Shown: positions 1 through 9,656, numbered from the stretch's first letter. The stretch: 57,504 nt of DNA from Gammaproteobacteria bacterium (GCA_030148865.1 JASBSR010000039.1:1-57504); one strand, 5' to 3'. Program-made: numbers and translations. Notes: a model not told the origin generated them from the letters alone.

Positions 1-23
1 GCGATGTATTCGAATGCGGCCAT
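1..23 (-). CDS. gspF: GspF N-terminus, partial (type II secretion platform protein)
   Basis: The reverse strand from position 23 reads ATG and then codes M-A-A-F-E-Y-I before running off the window. GspF proteins, the polytopic inner-membrane platform of type II secretion, characteristically begin MAAFEY, and gspF normally follows gspE. Only seven complete codons are visible, so the call rests on that short match plus the gspC-gspD-gspE order directly upstream. The gene is separated from gspE by about 90 bp that hold an inverted repeat. Confidence 0.75.
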
Positions 24-35
24 AAAACCATAGTC

Positions 36-110
36 ATCAGTTGGCAGTTGGCAGAAATTAGTTCAGGAGAAGGCGGTTGCTGCCGACTGCTAACTGATAG
101 CTGCCAACTG
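36..110. repeat. Imperfect inverted repeat between gspE and gspF
   Basis: Positions 36-54 hold two tandem copies of a CAGTTGG-type heptamer. The reverse complement recurs at 80-98 with 17 of 19 matches, and again as a perfect 10-mer (CTGCCAACTG) at 101-110. Transcribed from the gsp operon it could fold into alternative hairpins directly after the gspE stop. It has no ORF and no T-run, so it looks like an intercistronic REP-like element rather than a standard terminator. Confidence 0.6.
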
Positions 111-114
111 TGTT

Positions 115-1623
115 TTAGTCGTCTTTACTAACGCGAATCACTTCTTCCAGCGAAGTGATGCCACGCAGAATCATGCGCCGGCCATCCTGTCTAAGGCTGG
201 TGGCATAATGGCGCGCGTATTGCTCCATCGCGTGTTCGCCTTCGCCTTCGTGGATCATGTCCATGAGTTTGTCATCAACCGGAATGAATTCATAAAGACC
301 GGTGCGACCGATATAACCAATGTGATTACATTTGGCGCAGCCTGTGGCGCTATAAATCGTTGGAATTTCGTTTTCGGGTAAATTCAGCCAGTTGTGTTCG
401 CTGGTGGTAATTTCGTGTGGCTGCTTGCAATGCGGGCACAGTTTGCGTACCAGACGTTGTGCCATGACACCGATCAGACTGGAAGCGAGCAAAAACGGTT
501 CTACCCCCATGTCGCGCAAACGCGTGATAGCACCGATGGCGCTATTGGTGTGCAACGTGGATAATACAAGATGGCCGGTCAGGCTGGCCTGGACTGCGAT
601 TGATGCAGTTTCGATGTCACGAATTTCACCGATCATTACTACATCCGGGTCCTGGCGCAGAATCGAGCGCAGCCCGCGGGCAAAGTTCATATCGATTTTG
701 TTGTTGACCTGGGTCTGGCCGATGCCGTCGATGTAATACTCGATGGGATCTTCGACCGTGAGTATGTTGCGCGACTTTTCATTGAGCCGGGTCAAGCCGG
801 CGTAGAGCGTGGTGGTTTTACCTGAACCGGTGGGGCCGGTGACCAGGATAATGCCGTGCGGTTTGTGCAGCAGATGATCGAACTGTTTTTCGATTTTCGC
901 ATCCATGCCCAGTTGTTCGAGATCGAGTCTACCCGCCTGTTTGTCGAGCAAACGTAAGACCACGCGCTCACCATAACCCGAAGGCAGAGTGGAAACGCGG
1001 ACATCGACCGCGCGGCCAGCAACGCGCAGCGAAATACGACCATCCTGCGGCAGACGTTTTTCGGCGATATCGAGTTTCGCCATCACTTTGATGCGCGAGA
1101 TCACCAGCGGCGCGATATTGCCTGGCGGTTTGAGAATTTCGCGCAGCATGCCATCGACGCGAAAGCGCACCCGCATGGAGTTTTCAAAAGGTTCGATATG
1201 AATATCCGAAGCGTTGATCTTGATAGCTTCGGTGAGCAGAGCGTTGATCAGGCGAATGATGGGGGCGTCGTCTTCGGCTTCCATCAAATCTTCTGGTTCC
1301 AGCGTTTGTGCGAGCTGGTCGAGATCGAGTTCATCACCGACGCCCTCCATCATCGCCATTGCCTGATCGCTGCCTTGTTCATAAGTTTGTGCGAGCAGTG
1401 CGGCGAACTGTTCGTCAGAAGCAGAATTTAAACTTAAACGTCGTCCAGTGACGCGGCGCACTTCGGCGAGAATTTGCGGGCTGAGATTTTTATGCGTTAG
1501 GACATGTACGCGGTCATCTTCGATCTGACTGATGAGAATGCCGTGGCGTTTGGCAAACGCATAGGGCAGACACTGGGGGGTGAGTGTCACTGGGTCTGCT
1601 GAGCTGCCGCCAGCAGCGTTCAT
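115..1623 (-). CDS. gspE: Type II secretion ATPase GspE
   Basis: This cytoplasmic hexameric ATPase powers pseudopilus assembly in type II secretion. The 502-residue protein has the family layout: an N-terminal domain, a Walker A motif GPTGSGKTTT near residue 262-271, a Walker B region ending in GEIRD, and the His-box region with LSTLHTNSA. A zinc-binding module with CPHC near residue 396 and CAKC near 430 is present, as in GspE/PilB but not in PilT retraction ATPases. That separates it from the pilus ATPases elsewhere in the window. Its start codon overlaps the gspD stop as ATGA, which implies translational coupling in a gspC-D-E-F operon. Confidence 0.93.
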   Translation of the reverse strand: MNAAGGSSADPVTLTPQCLPYAFAKRHGILISQIEDDRVHVLTHKNLSPQILAEVRRVTGRRLSLNSASDEQFAALLAQTYEQGSDQAMAMMEGVGDELDLDQLAQTLEPEDLMEAEDDAPIIRLINALLTEAIKINASDIHIEPFENSMRVRFRVDGMLREILKPPGNIAPLVISRIKVMAKLDIAEKRLPQDGRISLRVAGRAVDVRVSTLPSGYGERVVLRLLDKQAGRLDLEQLGMDAKIEKQFDHLLHKPHGIILVTGPTGSGKTTTLYAGLTRLNEKSRNILTVEDPIEYYIDGIGQTQVNNKIDMNFARGLRSILRQDPDVVMIGEIRDIETASIAVQASLTGHLVLSTLHTNSAIGAITRLRDMGVEPFLLASSLIGVMAQRLVRKLCPHCKQPHEITTSEHNWLNLPENEIPTIYSATGCAKCNHIGYIGRTGLYEFIPVDDKLMDMIHEGEGEHAMEQYARHYATSLRQDGRRMILRGITSLEEVIRVSKDD

Positions 1624-3662
1624 ATATCCTCCCAGTCATACGTTACTGGGGGAGCATTAACCGGTGCTTCGGCTTTCTTTTTCGGTTCTGGTAGCGGTGG
1701 CATCACCGGTGGTTTTTCATCGAGCAGACCAAAGCCGTTATCGTATTTCTTGTTCTGTTGCAGCTCGCGCAGGTAATTATATTTTTCATTGGTGGCCATG
1801 GCGGCATCATCGTAATCACGCAAAATGCTGGGGCGCAGGAACACCATTAAATTCTGTTTGCTTTTCGAAGTGGACTGCGAAGTAAACAGCTTGCCGAGCA
1901 AGGGAATGTCACCCAGCAGGGGGACTTTGGTGACGGTGTCGTTGGCAGATTCTTCGATCAGGCCGCCGAGTACGAGAATGCCGCCATCATCGACCAATAC
2001 GCTGGTTTTGATCGAGCGCTTGCGGGTGGTCGGGCCCGACGTTTCACTGGTGCTGGCGACGCTGGAAGTTTCCTGCTCCAGATCGAGTTTGATGGTGTCA
2101 CCTTCGTTGACCTGAGGCGTCACTTTTAAAGTTAAACCCACGTCCTGGCGCTGGATGGTTTGGAACGGGTTGGATGGATTAGTGCTCCCCGTGTTGGTGA
2201 ATGTGCCGGTAACAAACGGCACATTCTGGCCGACCACAATTTCGGCCTCTTCATTATCGAGTGTTACGATACTGGGTGTGGATAGAATATTGGTGGCCGA
2301 ATCAGACGCCAGTGCGCGCAACAACAGCGCATAACGTGTGCCATTGCTGAGGGTGCGGCCACCAGCAAGAGTCAGGCCAGGGCCGACATTGACTCCGCCG
2401 CTAGTAGCCGCAGCGCTACCCGCAGCAATGCCGGTGAGTATATCGCCGATACCGGCGAGGTTGCTCAGGCCAATGGGTACGGTGCCGCTACTGCTCTGGC
2501 TGCCGTCTACTGCCATGCCAACGCCGATCTCTTTATTGAGATTCGAGGTGATTTCAGCAATGATGGCTTCGATCATCACCTGGGCGCGGCGAATGTCGAG
2601 CTGGCGTATTACCGCCTTGAGATTGCGCAGGGTGTTCGGGTCGGCGGTGATAATCAGCGCATTGGTGTCAGCATCGGCCTGAATAATGGCATTGTCTGCA
2701 ATCGTGTTGCCGGTGCGCGCTGTGGCAGGTATGGCAGGCAATTTCGCAACACCGCCGGTTTTGGTTTTAGCGCTCTGCTGCTGAATGCCGGTGAGAATGG
2801 TGACCAGATTTTCAGCCTTGGCATACTTTAAATAGATCACGCTGGTGTTGCCGCCGTCTTCCAGCGGTGTGTCGAGATGCATGATGGTGGTGCGCGCCTT
2901 GAGTCGTGCGCCACGGTCGCCGGTCATCAGAATACTGTTGGTGCGATCATCTGCTGCCAGCGTTAGCGCGGAAGGATCGTTTTTGCCGGTGGTCTGGTTC
3001 AACGAATTCAGAATTCGTACCAGCTCAGACGCCGAGGCGTATTTCAGCTGAATGATTTCCAGCTCGTCGCTTTCGGCGCGATCCACGCCCTTGATGATTT
3101 GCAACAGGCGCAGAATATTGGCCGAGTGATCGGTGACGATCAGTGAATTGGTCGGTGCGTAGGCCGCAAGATGCCCCTGCTGTGGCACCAGTGGCCGCAA
3201 TATCGGTACCAGCTGCGCTGCCGGTACGTGATTCAGACGAATTACCCTGGTGATCAGTTCGTCACCCGGAATTTTTCTCTTGCCGGTGATAATCGGGGTT
3301 GGCCCCTGTTTGGCATTCACTTCGGGGACGATCTTGATGACCGAGTCTGTGGGCACAGCAGCAAAGCCGTGCACCTGTAACACCGAGAGAAACACTTCGT
3401 AGACTTCTTCCGGGGTCATGGAGTTGGCTGAGATCACCGTCACCCTGGCCTTGACCCGGGGATCAATAATGAAATTTTTGCCAGTGAATTTAGACACGGT
3501 GCTGATCAGGGCGCGAATATCTGCATCCTTGAGATTAAGTGTGATCTGATCCTCAGCGTGTAACGGGTGGCTAAATAGCAGCAGCAATATAGCCGGCAAC
3601 ATGAGACCTTTGCGCAGTGCCAGGGTCAGGTTTTCAGCAGCATGCGCTGTTTTTCTTAGCAT
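1620..3662 (-). CDS. gspD: Type II secretion outer-membrane secretin GspD
   Basis: GspD forms the outer-membrane channel through which folded exoproteins leave the cell. The 680-residue protein begins with a basic, hydrophobic signal peptide ending near HAEDQ (residue ~36). An N0 domain and repeated N1-N3 ring-building modules follow, with the VPILRPLVPQ and IQLKYASA type motifs. The secretin beta-barrel domain (about 430-610) carries VPFVTG and DVGLTLKVTPQ. The tail is Pro/Lys-rich and ends in an acidic segment. It lies 35 bp after gspC and overlaps gspE by four bases. No pilotin gene is visible here. Confidence 0.95.
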   Translation of the reverse strand: MLRKTAHAAENLTLALRKGLMLPAILLLLFSHPLHAEDQITLNLKDADIRALISTVSKFTGKNFIIDPRVKARVTVISANSMTPEEVYEVFLSVLQVHGFAAVPTDSVIKIVPEVNAKQGPTPIITGKRKIPGDELITRVIRLNHVPAAQLVPILRPLVPQQGHLAAYAPTNSLIVTDHSANILRLLQIIKGVDRAESDELEIIQLKYASASELVRILNSLNQTTGKNDPSALTLAADDRTNSILMTGDRGARLKARTTIMHLDTPLEDGGNTSVIYLKYAKAENLVTILTGIQQQSAKTKTGGVAKLPAIPATARTGNTIADNAIIQADADTNALIITADPNTLRNLKAVIRQLDIRRAQVMIEAIIAEITSNLNKEIGVGMAVDGSQSSSGTVPIGLSNLAGIGDILTGIAAGSAAATSGGVNVGPGLTLAGGRTLSNGTRYALLLRALASDSATNILSTPSIVTLDNEEAEIVVGQNVPFVTGTFTNTGSTNPSNPFQTIQRQDVGLTLKVTPQVNEGDTIKLDLEQETSSVASTSETSGPTTRKRSIKTSVLVDDGGILVLGGLIEESANDTVTKVPLLGDIPLLGKLFTSQSTSKSKQNLMVFLRPSILRDYDDAAMATNEKYNYLRELQQNKKYDNGFGLLDEKPPVMPPLPEPKKKAEAPVNAPPVTYDWEDI

Positions 3663-3697
3663 TTTAGGTATCCATTAAAAACCGTAGCTGATTATAC

Positions 3698-4570
3698 TCA
3701 TTGTAGCTGAATATTTAACGGCACTTCGTTACCGTTTCGCTTCACTGTGATATTGACGTTTTGTGCGGTGCTAAGTTTGCGCAGCGCACTGATACCATTT
3801 TGTGGGTTATCCAGCCTGATGCCATTGATCGCGACAATGACATCATTGGCCTGCAGGCCAATCTGGCTGAACAACTTTTTGCCGTGGGTCTGCGGCAGCA
3901 GTCGATAACCGACCTGTTTGCCGTTTTCTTTCACCACCACCGGCACCGCATAATCACCGAAAGCGGTGGGATTGCGCAGGATAGTTTTGCGGATCTGGCC
4001 GAGTGTCGTGGCCGGGCTGGTGTCCGTAGTGGTGCTGCCGCGGGTTTCAGGAAGATCGAGTTCCTCGTCCCTGGCGAGGCGAAGAATTTCGAGCTGGCCG
4101 TTGCGTTCCAGAATCACGTGCTCGGCGTGGACTTCGCGCAGGTGGGCGTTGCCCGGCAGCATATCACCGATGCCGTAGACTTCTTCCTTGCCGTTCTTGC
4201 CATTGCCGATGATGGCGATGGAAAATTGCGGAGGGTCGGTCGCGACCACACCGCGCAGCACCAGGTTGAGCCGGGTTTCGGTCGCGATCTTACTGCTGTC
4301 GATGCTGTTAGTCTCAGCGCTGCCGAACAAATGCGCACTGGTGAGCAGGCCAATGCGATTGCGCGGTGGTGCGGATGATGACGATTTTCCGCTAGTGACG
4401 ATGGCAGTGACCGGATTCTGCTCGCCGGGTATCAGTAGCCAGGTGAGTTGCGCCAGAGTATAGGCACAGGCAATTACCAGCAAAAAACTGATCAGGAGGG
4501 CAATGTGCCGGGGCAGGGATTGCAGATTGAGCAATGGTTTCAGCACAAAGGCACGGGTGGTGTTAATCAT
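3698..4570 (-). CDS. gspC: Type II secretion inner-membrane protein GspC
   Basis: GspC links the inner-membrane platform to the GspD secretin and takes part in substrate recognition. The 290-residue protein has a short cytoplasmic N-terminus, one transmembrane helix at about residues 22-47 and a periplasmic HR domain (about 80-170, with LVLRGVV). A C-terminal PDZ domain (about 215-290) contains the LQANDVIVAINGI core and a short NGNEV strand. The PDZ ending marks the PDZ subtype of GspC rather than the coiled-coil subtype. It is the first gene of the gsp run, 58 bp downstream of metW on the same strand. Confidence 0.9.
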   Translation of the reverse strand: MINTTRAFVLKPLLNLQSLPRHIALLISFLLVIACAYTLAQLTWLLIPGEQNPVTAIVTSGKSSSSAPPRNRIGLLTSAHLFGSAETNSIDSSKIATETRLNLVLRGVVATDPPQFSIAIIGNGKNGKEEVYGIGDMLPGNAHLREVHAEHVILERNGQLEILRLARDEELDLPETRGSTTTDTSPATTLGQIRKTILRNPTAFGDYAVPVVVKENGKQVGYRLLPQTHGKKLFSQIGLQANDVIVAINGIRLDNPQNGISALRKLSTAQNVNITVKRNGNEVPLNIQLQ

Positions 4571-4628
4571 GATGTCGATGCCAGATTCTAGCAGCCTGTG
4601 CCCCGGGTTGCAGACTGGGTCCTGGGGC

Positions 4629-5243
4629 TCAGTTTTTGACTTTGCGAGAAAAACGATAAATCGCGATTTCGCCGAACAGGTTGGGGAACAGACTCATCAG
4701 CAGACTGCTGCGGCTGTGGGTGTGATCGACCACGGTGCGCTGCAGAATTTGAATCCCGCGCGCGCGACACAATTGTTCGAAATCGCGCAGCGTACACAGA
4801 TGCACATTGGGAGTGTTGTACCACTGGTTGGGCAGGCTTTTGGTCACCGGCATATAGCCGCCGAAGCCGAGCTGGGCGCGGGCACGCCAGTGTGCCATAT
4901 TGGGAAACGTGACAATACCTTCGTGACCGACGCGCAGCATTTCATCGATTAGTAGATCCGGGTGCGCTGTTGCCTGCAGGGTTTGGCTCATGACGACATA
5001 GTCAAAACTGTTGCTGGAAAAATAATCATTGAGGCCAGCATTCAGGTCTGCCTGGATCACATTGAGCTGTTCCTCAACGCAGACCTCCAGATTGCGTTCG
5101 CTGATCTCCAGGCCATAACCACTCACCCCGAGCTGGTCGCGCAAATATTTCAGCAGCGTACCATCACCGCAGCCAAGGTCAAGCACGCTGGCACCGGGCT
5201 GGATCCAGCTGGCGATAATCGCGAGATCGGCGCGCAGACTCAT
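4629..5243 (-). CDS. metW: MetW, class I SAM-dependent methyltransferase-fold partner of MetX
   Basis: MetW is a small methyltransferase-fold protein encoded next to metX in many proteobacteria and needed for full homoserine acyltransferase activity. The 204 residues show the SAM-binding motif [11 protein letters not shown] near residue 20 and GYGLEIS as the acidic post-motif loop. A family-typical segment [10 protein letters not shown] lies near residue 115. The ATG overlaps the metX stop as ATGA, so the two are translationally coupled. Whether MetW itself methylates a substrate is not established. Confidence 0.93.
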   Translation of the reverse strand: MSLRADLAIIASWIQPGASVLDLGCGDGTLLKYLRDQLGVSGYGLEISERNLEVCVEEQLNVIQADLNAGLNDYFSSNSFDYVVMSQTLQATAHPDLLIDEMLRVGHEGIVTFPNMAHWRARAQLGFGGYMPVTKSLPNQWYNTPNVHLCTLRDFEQLCRARGIQILQRTVVDHTHSRSSLLMSLFPNLFGEIAIYRFSRKVKN

Positions 5244-6382
5244 AGCGTGTCCGCCACGCTTTTCATATAACTGCTGAATACATTCATGTAATGCGGGATC
5301 GGTACCAGAAACGCATCGTGGCCGTGCTCGGCTTCGATTTCAACATAGCTCACCTGCTTGCGCGCGGCGAGCAGGGCTTTGACGATTTCGCGCGAACGCT
5401 CGGGGGAAAAACGCCAGTCGGAGGTGAACGAAACGACAAAGAAACGGGCGCTGGCGCGTTCCAGTGCGGTCACCAGATTGTCGTTGTATTCGCGTGCCGG
5501 GTCGAAATAGTCCAGCGCCTTGGTCATCAATAAATAGGTATTGGCATCAAAACGTTCGACGAAAGAACGGCCCTGATAACGCAAATAACTTTCTACCTGA
5601 AAATCGACATCGAAACCAAAACTGAGCTTGCCTTCGCGCAGTTCGCGACCAAATTTTTCGCGCATGGCATTATCGGATAAATAAGTAATATGGCCGAGCA
5701 TGCGTGCCAGCATTAAACCACGGCGCGGAATGCTGTGTTGTTCCAGGTAATGGCCGTCGTGAAAATCCGGATCAGACTGAATCGCCTGACGCGCGACTTC
5801 GTTGAAGGCGATGTTCTGCGCCGAGAGTTTGGGCGCGGCTGCGATCACCAGCGCGTGTTTGATTTGCTCGGGGTATTCGATCGCCCATTGCATCACCTGC
5901 ATGCCACCGAGACTGCCGCCGATCACCGCGCACCAGCTATCGAGTTCCAGTCTTTGCATCAGCCGGTGCTGGCTGTTGACCCAGTCGCGTACCGTGACAA
6001 TGGGAAAATCCGGGCCCCAGTATTTATCGCTGTCGGGCTTTTTGGTGTTGGGCCCGCTGCTGCCCTTGCAGCCGCCGAGATTATTGAGGCTGACCACAAA
6101 AAAGCGACTGGTGTCGATGGCCTTGCCGGGGCCGATGGCAGAATCCCACCAGCCAGGTTTTTTGTCGTCCATCGAGTAATAGCCGGCCGCGTGCTGGTCA
6201 CCCGAAAGTGCGTGGCAGATCAGCACCGCATTATTGCGCGCAGCATTGAGCTTGCCATAGGTTTCGTAGGCGATGTCGTACTGTGCCAGCGTTTTGCCGC
6301 ACTCCAGTAACAGGGGGTCGGCAAAATGCAGGCTTTGCGGAATCACGATTCCGACAGAATCCGGGCTCAGGGTTTCGGGCAT
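5240..6382 (-). CDS. metX: Homoserine O-acyltransferase MetX
   Basis: MetX activates homoserine for methionine synthesis by transferring an acetyl or succinyl group from CoA. The 380-residue alpha/beta-hydrolase shows the nucleophile elbow GGSLGGMQ (about residues 155-162), the Asp-containing SFTSDWRF segment near 318 and the catalytic His in EHGHDAFL near 358. Length and motifs are standard. In gammaproteobacteria with a metX-metW pair the donor is often succinyl-CoA; the sequence as read here does not decide between donors. It is followed by metW with a four-base overlap. Confidence 0.93.
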   Translation of the reverse strand: MPETLSPDSVGIVIPQSLHFADPLLLECGKTLAQYDIAYETYGKLNAARNNAVLICHALSGDQHAAGYYSMDDKKPGWWDSAIGPGKAIDTSRFFVVSLNNLGGCKGSSGPNTKKPDSDKYWGPDFPIVTVRDWVNSQHRLMQRLELDSWCAVIGGSLGGMQVMQWAIEYPEQIKHALVIAAAPKLSAQNIAFNEVARQAIQSDPDFHDGHYLEQHSIPRRGLMLARMLGHITYLSDNAMREKFGRELREGKLSFGFDVDFQVESYLRYQGRSFVERFDANTYLLMTKALDYFDPAREYNDNLVTALERASARFFVVSFTSDWRFSPERSREIVKALLAARKQVSYVEIEAEHGHDAFLVPIPHYMNVFSSYMKSVADTL

Positions 6383-6429
6383 GGTGTTTCGTTTGACAGA
6401 ATTCTGCGCAGTCTAATCACAGGCAGGAG

Positions 6430-7041
6430 TCATGGCAATGCCAGCAGCTCGGGGATGTCTCCCTGGGTGAGTTGCTGCAACCAGTGATCGAGCTTTTGCT
6501 GACCATCTGGCCAGAAACTGGCGCAGGCTTTTAAATATATGCTCACGGTCTCATGTTCACCGCGTGCCAGTAAGCGGCTGGCGAGTTGCAGATCGGGACC
6601 GTTGCGGTTGAGAATATCTGAGGCCGGAATGTTAGCGGCTGCCAGCAGCTGGTGTTTTGCGCCCGCGATATCGTTGTTCGCGAGCGCGACCCGGCCCAGG
6701 GTGATATGAGCATAATGCAGCGCGGCGGCGTGATTCCAGTCGTCCGGGTATTTAGGTGCCAGATCGAGTAATTCGCGGGCAAAATCTGCGGCCAGCGAAT
6801 AGCGCTCCAGCTCCAGCGCGGTTCTGGCGGCAGTATCCAGCAGAATATAACGCGGATAATCACTCGCTTTGGCGAGCAAACTCTCGAGCTTTTCCAGCCG
6901 CAGGGCAAGCGCATGGGTGTGTGTGCTGTTGCTCGGTAGCGGGCTATACGCTGTCGCTGCGACACTGGCGGTGGTGCCGAGTGAGCTGACTACGACTATT
7001 GCGCTCAGCTGGAGTCGGAAAAATCGGTGACCAGATATCAT
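6430..7041 (-). CDS. Exported TPR-like protein of unknown function
   Basis: I do not recognise this 203-residue protein as a named family. It starts with a plausible signal peptide (basic start, hydrophobic core IVVVSSLG, Ala-rich cleavage region near residue 30). The rest is helical and Ala/Leu-rich. Helix pairs such as LDTAARTALELERYSLAAD and LGRVALANNDIAGAKHQLL resemble tetratricopeptide repeats. It sits 10 bp after yggT and 47 bp before metX on the same strand, so it is probably cotranscribed with proC-yggT. A periplasmic scaffold role is possible but is only inference. Confidence 0.75.
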   Translation of the reverse strand: MISGHRFFRLQLSAIVVVSSLGTTASVAATAYSPLPSNSTHTHALALRLEKLESLLAKASDYPRYILLDTAARTALELERYSLAADFARELLDLAPKYPDDWNHAAALHYAHITLGRVALANNDIAGAKHQLLAAANIPASDILNRNGPDLQLASRLLARGEHETVSIYLKACASFWPDGQQKLDHWLQQLTQGDIPELLALP

Positions 7042-7051
7042 GGGTTAGATT

Positions 7052-7603
7052 TCACAGCATCTGGAAAACATAGTAAACCAGACTTTTGGCAAACATCAAG
7101 GCCAGCAGTGCCACCAGTGGTGACAGGTCGATGCCGCTGATGGGTTTGATAAATTGCTGGAAAGGTCGTAACACCGGATCGGTGAGACTGCGTAACAAAG
7201 CTGCCACCGGATGATAAGGGTCGGGACTCACCCAGCTTAAAATCGCCTGCACAAAAATCGCGAATATAAAAATATTAATCACCAGTAGAACCAGTTCCTG
7301 CACAGTGGCCAGAATCAGGCCGAGAGCATTGATCGAATAATTCGCGAGACTGGCGAGCACCACAATCTTGATAATGATGAGTGACAGCACCAGCAGCAGC
7401 GTGGCCAGGTCGTAGCTGCGAGCGCTCGGGATCAGGCGACGCGCTGGTTTCACCACTGGATTGGTGAGTTTGACGATGAACTGCGAAATCGGGTTGTAAA
7501 AATCGGCCCCCACCTGTTGCAGTAAAAACCGCAACATCAGCAGCGAGGTGTAGATATCGAGCAGGGTGCGCAGTAAAAATATTAGTGGATTTTCGGGGCT
7601 CAT
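7052..7603 (-). CDS. yggT: YggT family integral membrane protein
   Basis: A 183-residue polytopic membrane protein built from two tandem YGGT units. Each unit pairs hydrophobic helices with a Pro-containing amphipathic stretch: NPISQFIVKLTNPVVKPAR in the first half and HPVAALLRSLTDPVLRPFQ in the second. The start at 7603 (MSPENPLIF) is chosen because it overlaps the proC stop as ATGA and follows a GGACTCCGC stretch; a longer frame would run into proC. YggT proteins have been linked to osmotic adaptation and cell-envelope organisation, but the molecular role is unclear. Confidence 0.9.
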   Translation of the reverse strand: MSPENPLIFLLRTLLDIYTSLLMLRFLLQQVGADFYNPISQFIVKLTNPVVKPARRLIPSARSYDLATLLLVLSLIIIKIVVLASLANYSINALGLILATVQELVLLVINIFIFAIFVQAILSWVSPDPYHPVAALLRSLTDPVLRPFQQFIKPISGIDLSPLVALLALMFAKSLVYYVFQML

Positions 7604-8424
7604 GCGGAGTCCTTGCCGAGTTCGTCGGCGAGTTGTCGTGATTGATGGCAGGCAGCGGTGAGCGCCTGAAGTACGATGTTGCACAAATCTGCCTGCTCGA
7701 AGCTGAGCAGGGCCTGTTCTGTGGTGCCGCCTCTGGACGTTACCCGTGCGCGTAGCGTGGCGGTGTCGACATCGCTCTGGTCAGCCATGCGCGCTGCGCC
7801 GAGCGCCGTCTGCAGGGTCAGAGCCTGGGCGGTGGCAGTGTCGAGACCAAGAGCCTCACCGGCTGCCTGCAGCGCTTCCATGAATAAAAAGAAATAGGCC
7901 GGGCCGCTGCCGGAAAGCGCGGTGACCGCATCGAGCCGAGCTTCATCGTCTACCCAGAGTGTGATGCCGACGGTTTGTAAAATTTGCTCCGCGAGCTGTT
8001 TTTGCTCGGCACTGACCCGGCTATTCGCCAGCAGCGCGGTGGCGCCAGTGTGCACCAGCGCTGGCGTGTTGGGCATGCAGCGCACGATGGCACGGCCACC
8101 GCCGAGCCAGCGCTCGATATCAGCGCTGCGCACACCGGCGGCGATAGAGATAAAGAGCGGGGCTCGATGTGCGAGCTGCGTGGCCAGCTGACGGCAGATG
8201 GTCTGCAGTATTTGCGGCTTCACTGCGAGCACCACGACCCCGGCGCTGAGCGCGTCGTGGTTGTCGGTACTGGTTCTAACCCCGAATTTTTGTTCGAGTT
8301 CGCGACATTTCCCGGCATCAGGTTCTGTCACCAGCAGCTGTACGGGGTTTCTGGTCGCCAGCAGGCCACCGATCAAACTGGCCGCCATGTTGCCGCCGCC
8401 GATAAATGCAATAGTCGAGCTCAT
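7600..8424 (-). CDS. proC: Pyrroline-5-carboxylate reductase
   Basis: ProC catalyses the last step of proline synthesis, reducing 1-pyrroline-5-carboxylate with NAD(P)H. The 274-residue protein has the N-terminal Rossmann motif FIGGGNMA (residues 7-14), the AVKPQ segment near 68, the MPNTPA signature near 117 and the C-terminal dimerisation domain with ALSGSGPAYFF. Length is standard. In related genomes yggS often precedes proC; here the upstream neighbour is the divergent pilT, with no yggS in between. Confidence 0.95.
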   Translation of the reverse strand: MSSTIAFIGGGNMAASLIGGLLATRNPVQLLVTEPDAGKCRELEQKFGVRTSTDNHDALSAGVVVLAVKPQILQTICRQLATQLAHRAPLFISIAAGVRSADIERWLGGGRAIVRCMPNTPALVHTGATALLANSRVSAEQKQLAEQILQTVGITLWVDDEARLDAVTALSGSGPAYFFLFMEALQAAGEALGLDTATAQALTLQTALGAARMADQSDVDTATLRARVTSRGGTTEQALLSFEQADLCNIVLQALTAACHQSRQLADELGKDSA

Positions 8425-8618
8425 GAATCTACCCTGTCTGTAACACGAAAAAGTCTATCACAGCATGGCCTTAGCTTACGGCGAATAAAAAAGTCGTGGC
8501 AATCGAAAGAATTAGCTGAAGCCGGGCACATTTTTGACTATAACTAGACGAATAACAAAAACCTTGGCCTGTGACCACGTTTGACGTGGTGCAGACCCTG
8601 ATTCTATGGGGGGATTCG

Positions 8619-9656
8619 ATGGATATCGCGCAATTACTGGCCTTCAGTGTTAAAAACGGGGCTTCTGACTTACACCTTTCCGCTGGTTTGCCGCCGATGA
8701 TCCGCGTCGATGGTGATGTGCGCCGTATTAATGTCGATCCCATGGATCACGAAATGGTGCACAGCATGGTGTATGACATCATGAACGACAAGCAGCGCAA
8801 AACCTTTGAAGAATACTGGGAAACCGACTTTTCCTTTGAAATCCCCGGACTGGCCCGTTTCCGCGTGAACGCTTTTAATCACAATCGCGGTGCGGGTGCA
8901 GTGTTTCGTACCATTCCCTCCAAAATCCTGACCCTGGAAGAGCTGGGCGCGCCGAAGATTTTTGAATCGATATCCAATACCCCGCGCGGCATCGTGCTGG
9001 TCACCGGGCCGACGGGTTCAGGTAAATCGACCACCCTCGCAGGTATGATTAATTATGTTAATGAAAATCACTACGGCCATATTCTGACGATTGAGGATCC
9101 GATCGAATTTGTTCACGAGAGCAAAAAATGTCTGATTAATCAGCGCGAGGTGCACCGTGATACGCTGGGCTTTAGTGAGGCTCTGCGCTCGGCGCTGCGC
9201 GAAGATCCGGATGTGATTCTGGTCGGCGAAATGCGTGACCTGGAAACCATCCGCCTGGCACTGTCAGCAGCCGAAACCGGACATCTGGTTTTCGGAACAC
9301 TGCATACCAGTTCAGCAGCCAAAACCATCGACCGTGTGGTCGATGTGTTCCCGGCAGCAGAAAAAGAAATGGTGCGCGCGATGATGTCTGAATCTTTGCG
9401 TGCGGTTATTTCACAAACCCTGTTGAAAAAAGTCGGTGGTGGTCGCGTTGCAGCGCACGAAATTATGATCGGCACGCCAGCGATTCGTAACCTGATTCGT
9501 GAAAACAAAATTGCGCAGATGTATTCTGCAATTCAGACCGGTCAGTCGATCGGTATGCAGACTCTGGATCAGAATCTGGCTGAGTTAATGAGCCGCGGTC
9601 TGGTGAGCAAGGACGAAGTGCGGAAGAAGGCGGCGAACAAAGATGCATTTAATTAG
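8619..9656 (+). CDS. pilT: Type IV pilus retraction ATPase PilT
   Basis: PilT is the cytoplasmic hexameric motor that disassembles type IV pili and drives twitching. The protein from 8619 is 345 residues, the family's usual length. A longer frame begins at 8571, but the start MDIAQLLAFSVKNGASDLHLSAG matches PilT and a G-rich ribosome binding site (ATGGGGGGA) lies just upstream. Motifs: Walker A GPTGSGKSTT near residue 130, Walker B DVILVGEMRD near 200 and the His box TGHLVFGTLHT near 222. The zinc module of GspE/PilB is absent. It is divergent from proC and first of three related ATPases. Confidence 0.95.
   Translation: MDIAQLLAFSVKNGASDLHLSAGLPPMIRVDGDVRRINVDPMDHEMVHSMVYDIMNDKQRKTFEEYWETDFSFEIPGLARFRVNAFNHNRGAGAVFRTIPSKILTLEELGAPKIFESISNTPRGIVLVTGPTGSGKSTTLAGMINYVNENHYGHILTIEDPIEFVHESKKCLINQREVHRDTLGFSEALRSALREDPDVILVGEMRDLETIRLALSAAETGHLVFGTLHTSSAAKTIDRVVDVFPAAEKEMVRAMMSESLRAVISQTLLKKVGGGRVAAHEIMIGTPAIRNLIRENKIAQMYSAIQTGQSIGMQTLDQNLAELMSRGLVSKDEVRKKAANKDAFN

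Noticed and set aside
3761..4378. 205-codon plus-strand open frame opposite gspC
   Set aside because: It is the antisense of a well-supported gene with no recognisable domain or ribosome binding site.
5735..6310. 191-codon plus-strand open frame opposite metX
   Set aside because: Antisense shadow of a conserved enzyme; no family motif and composition fits a frame artefact.
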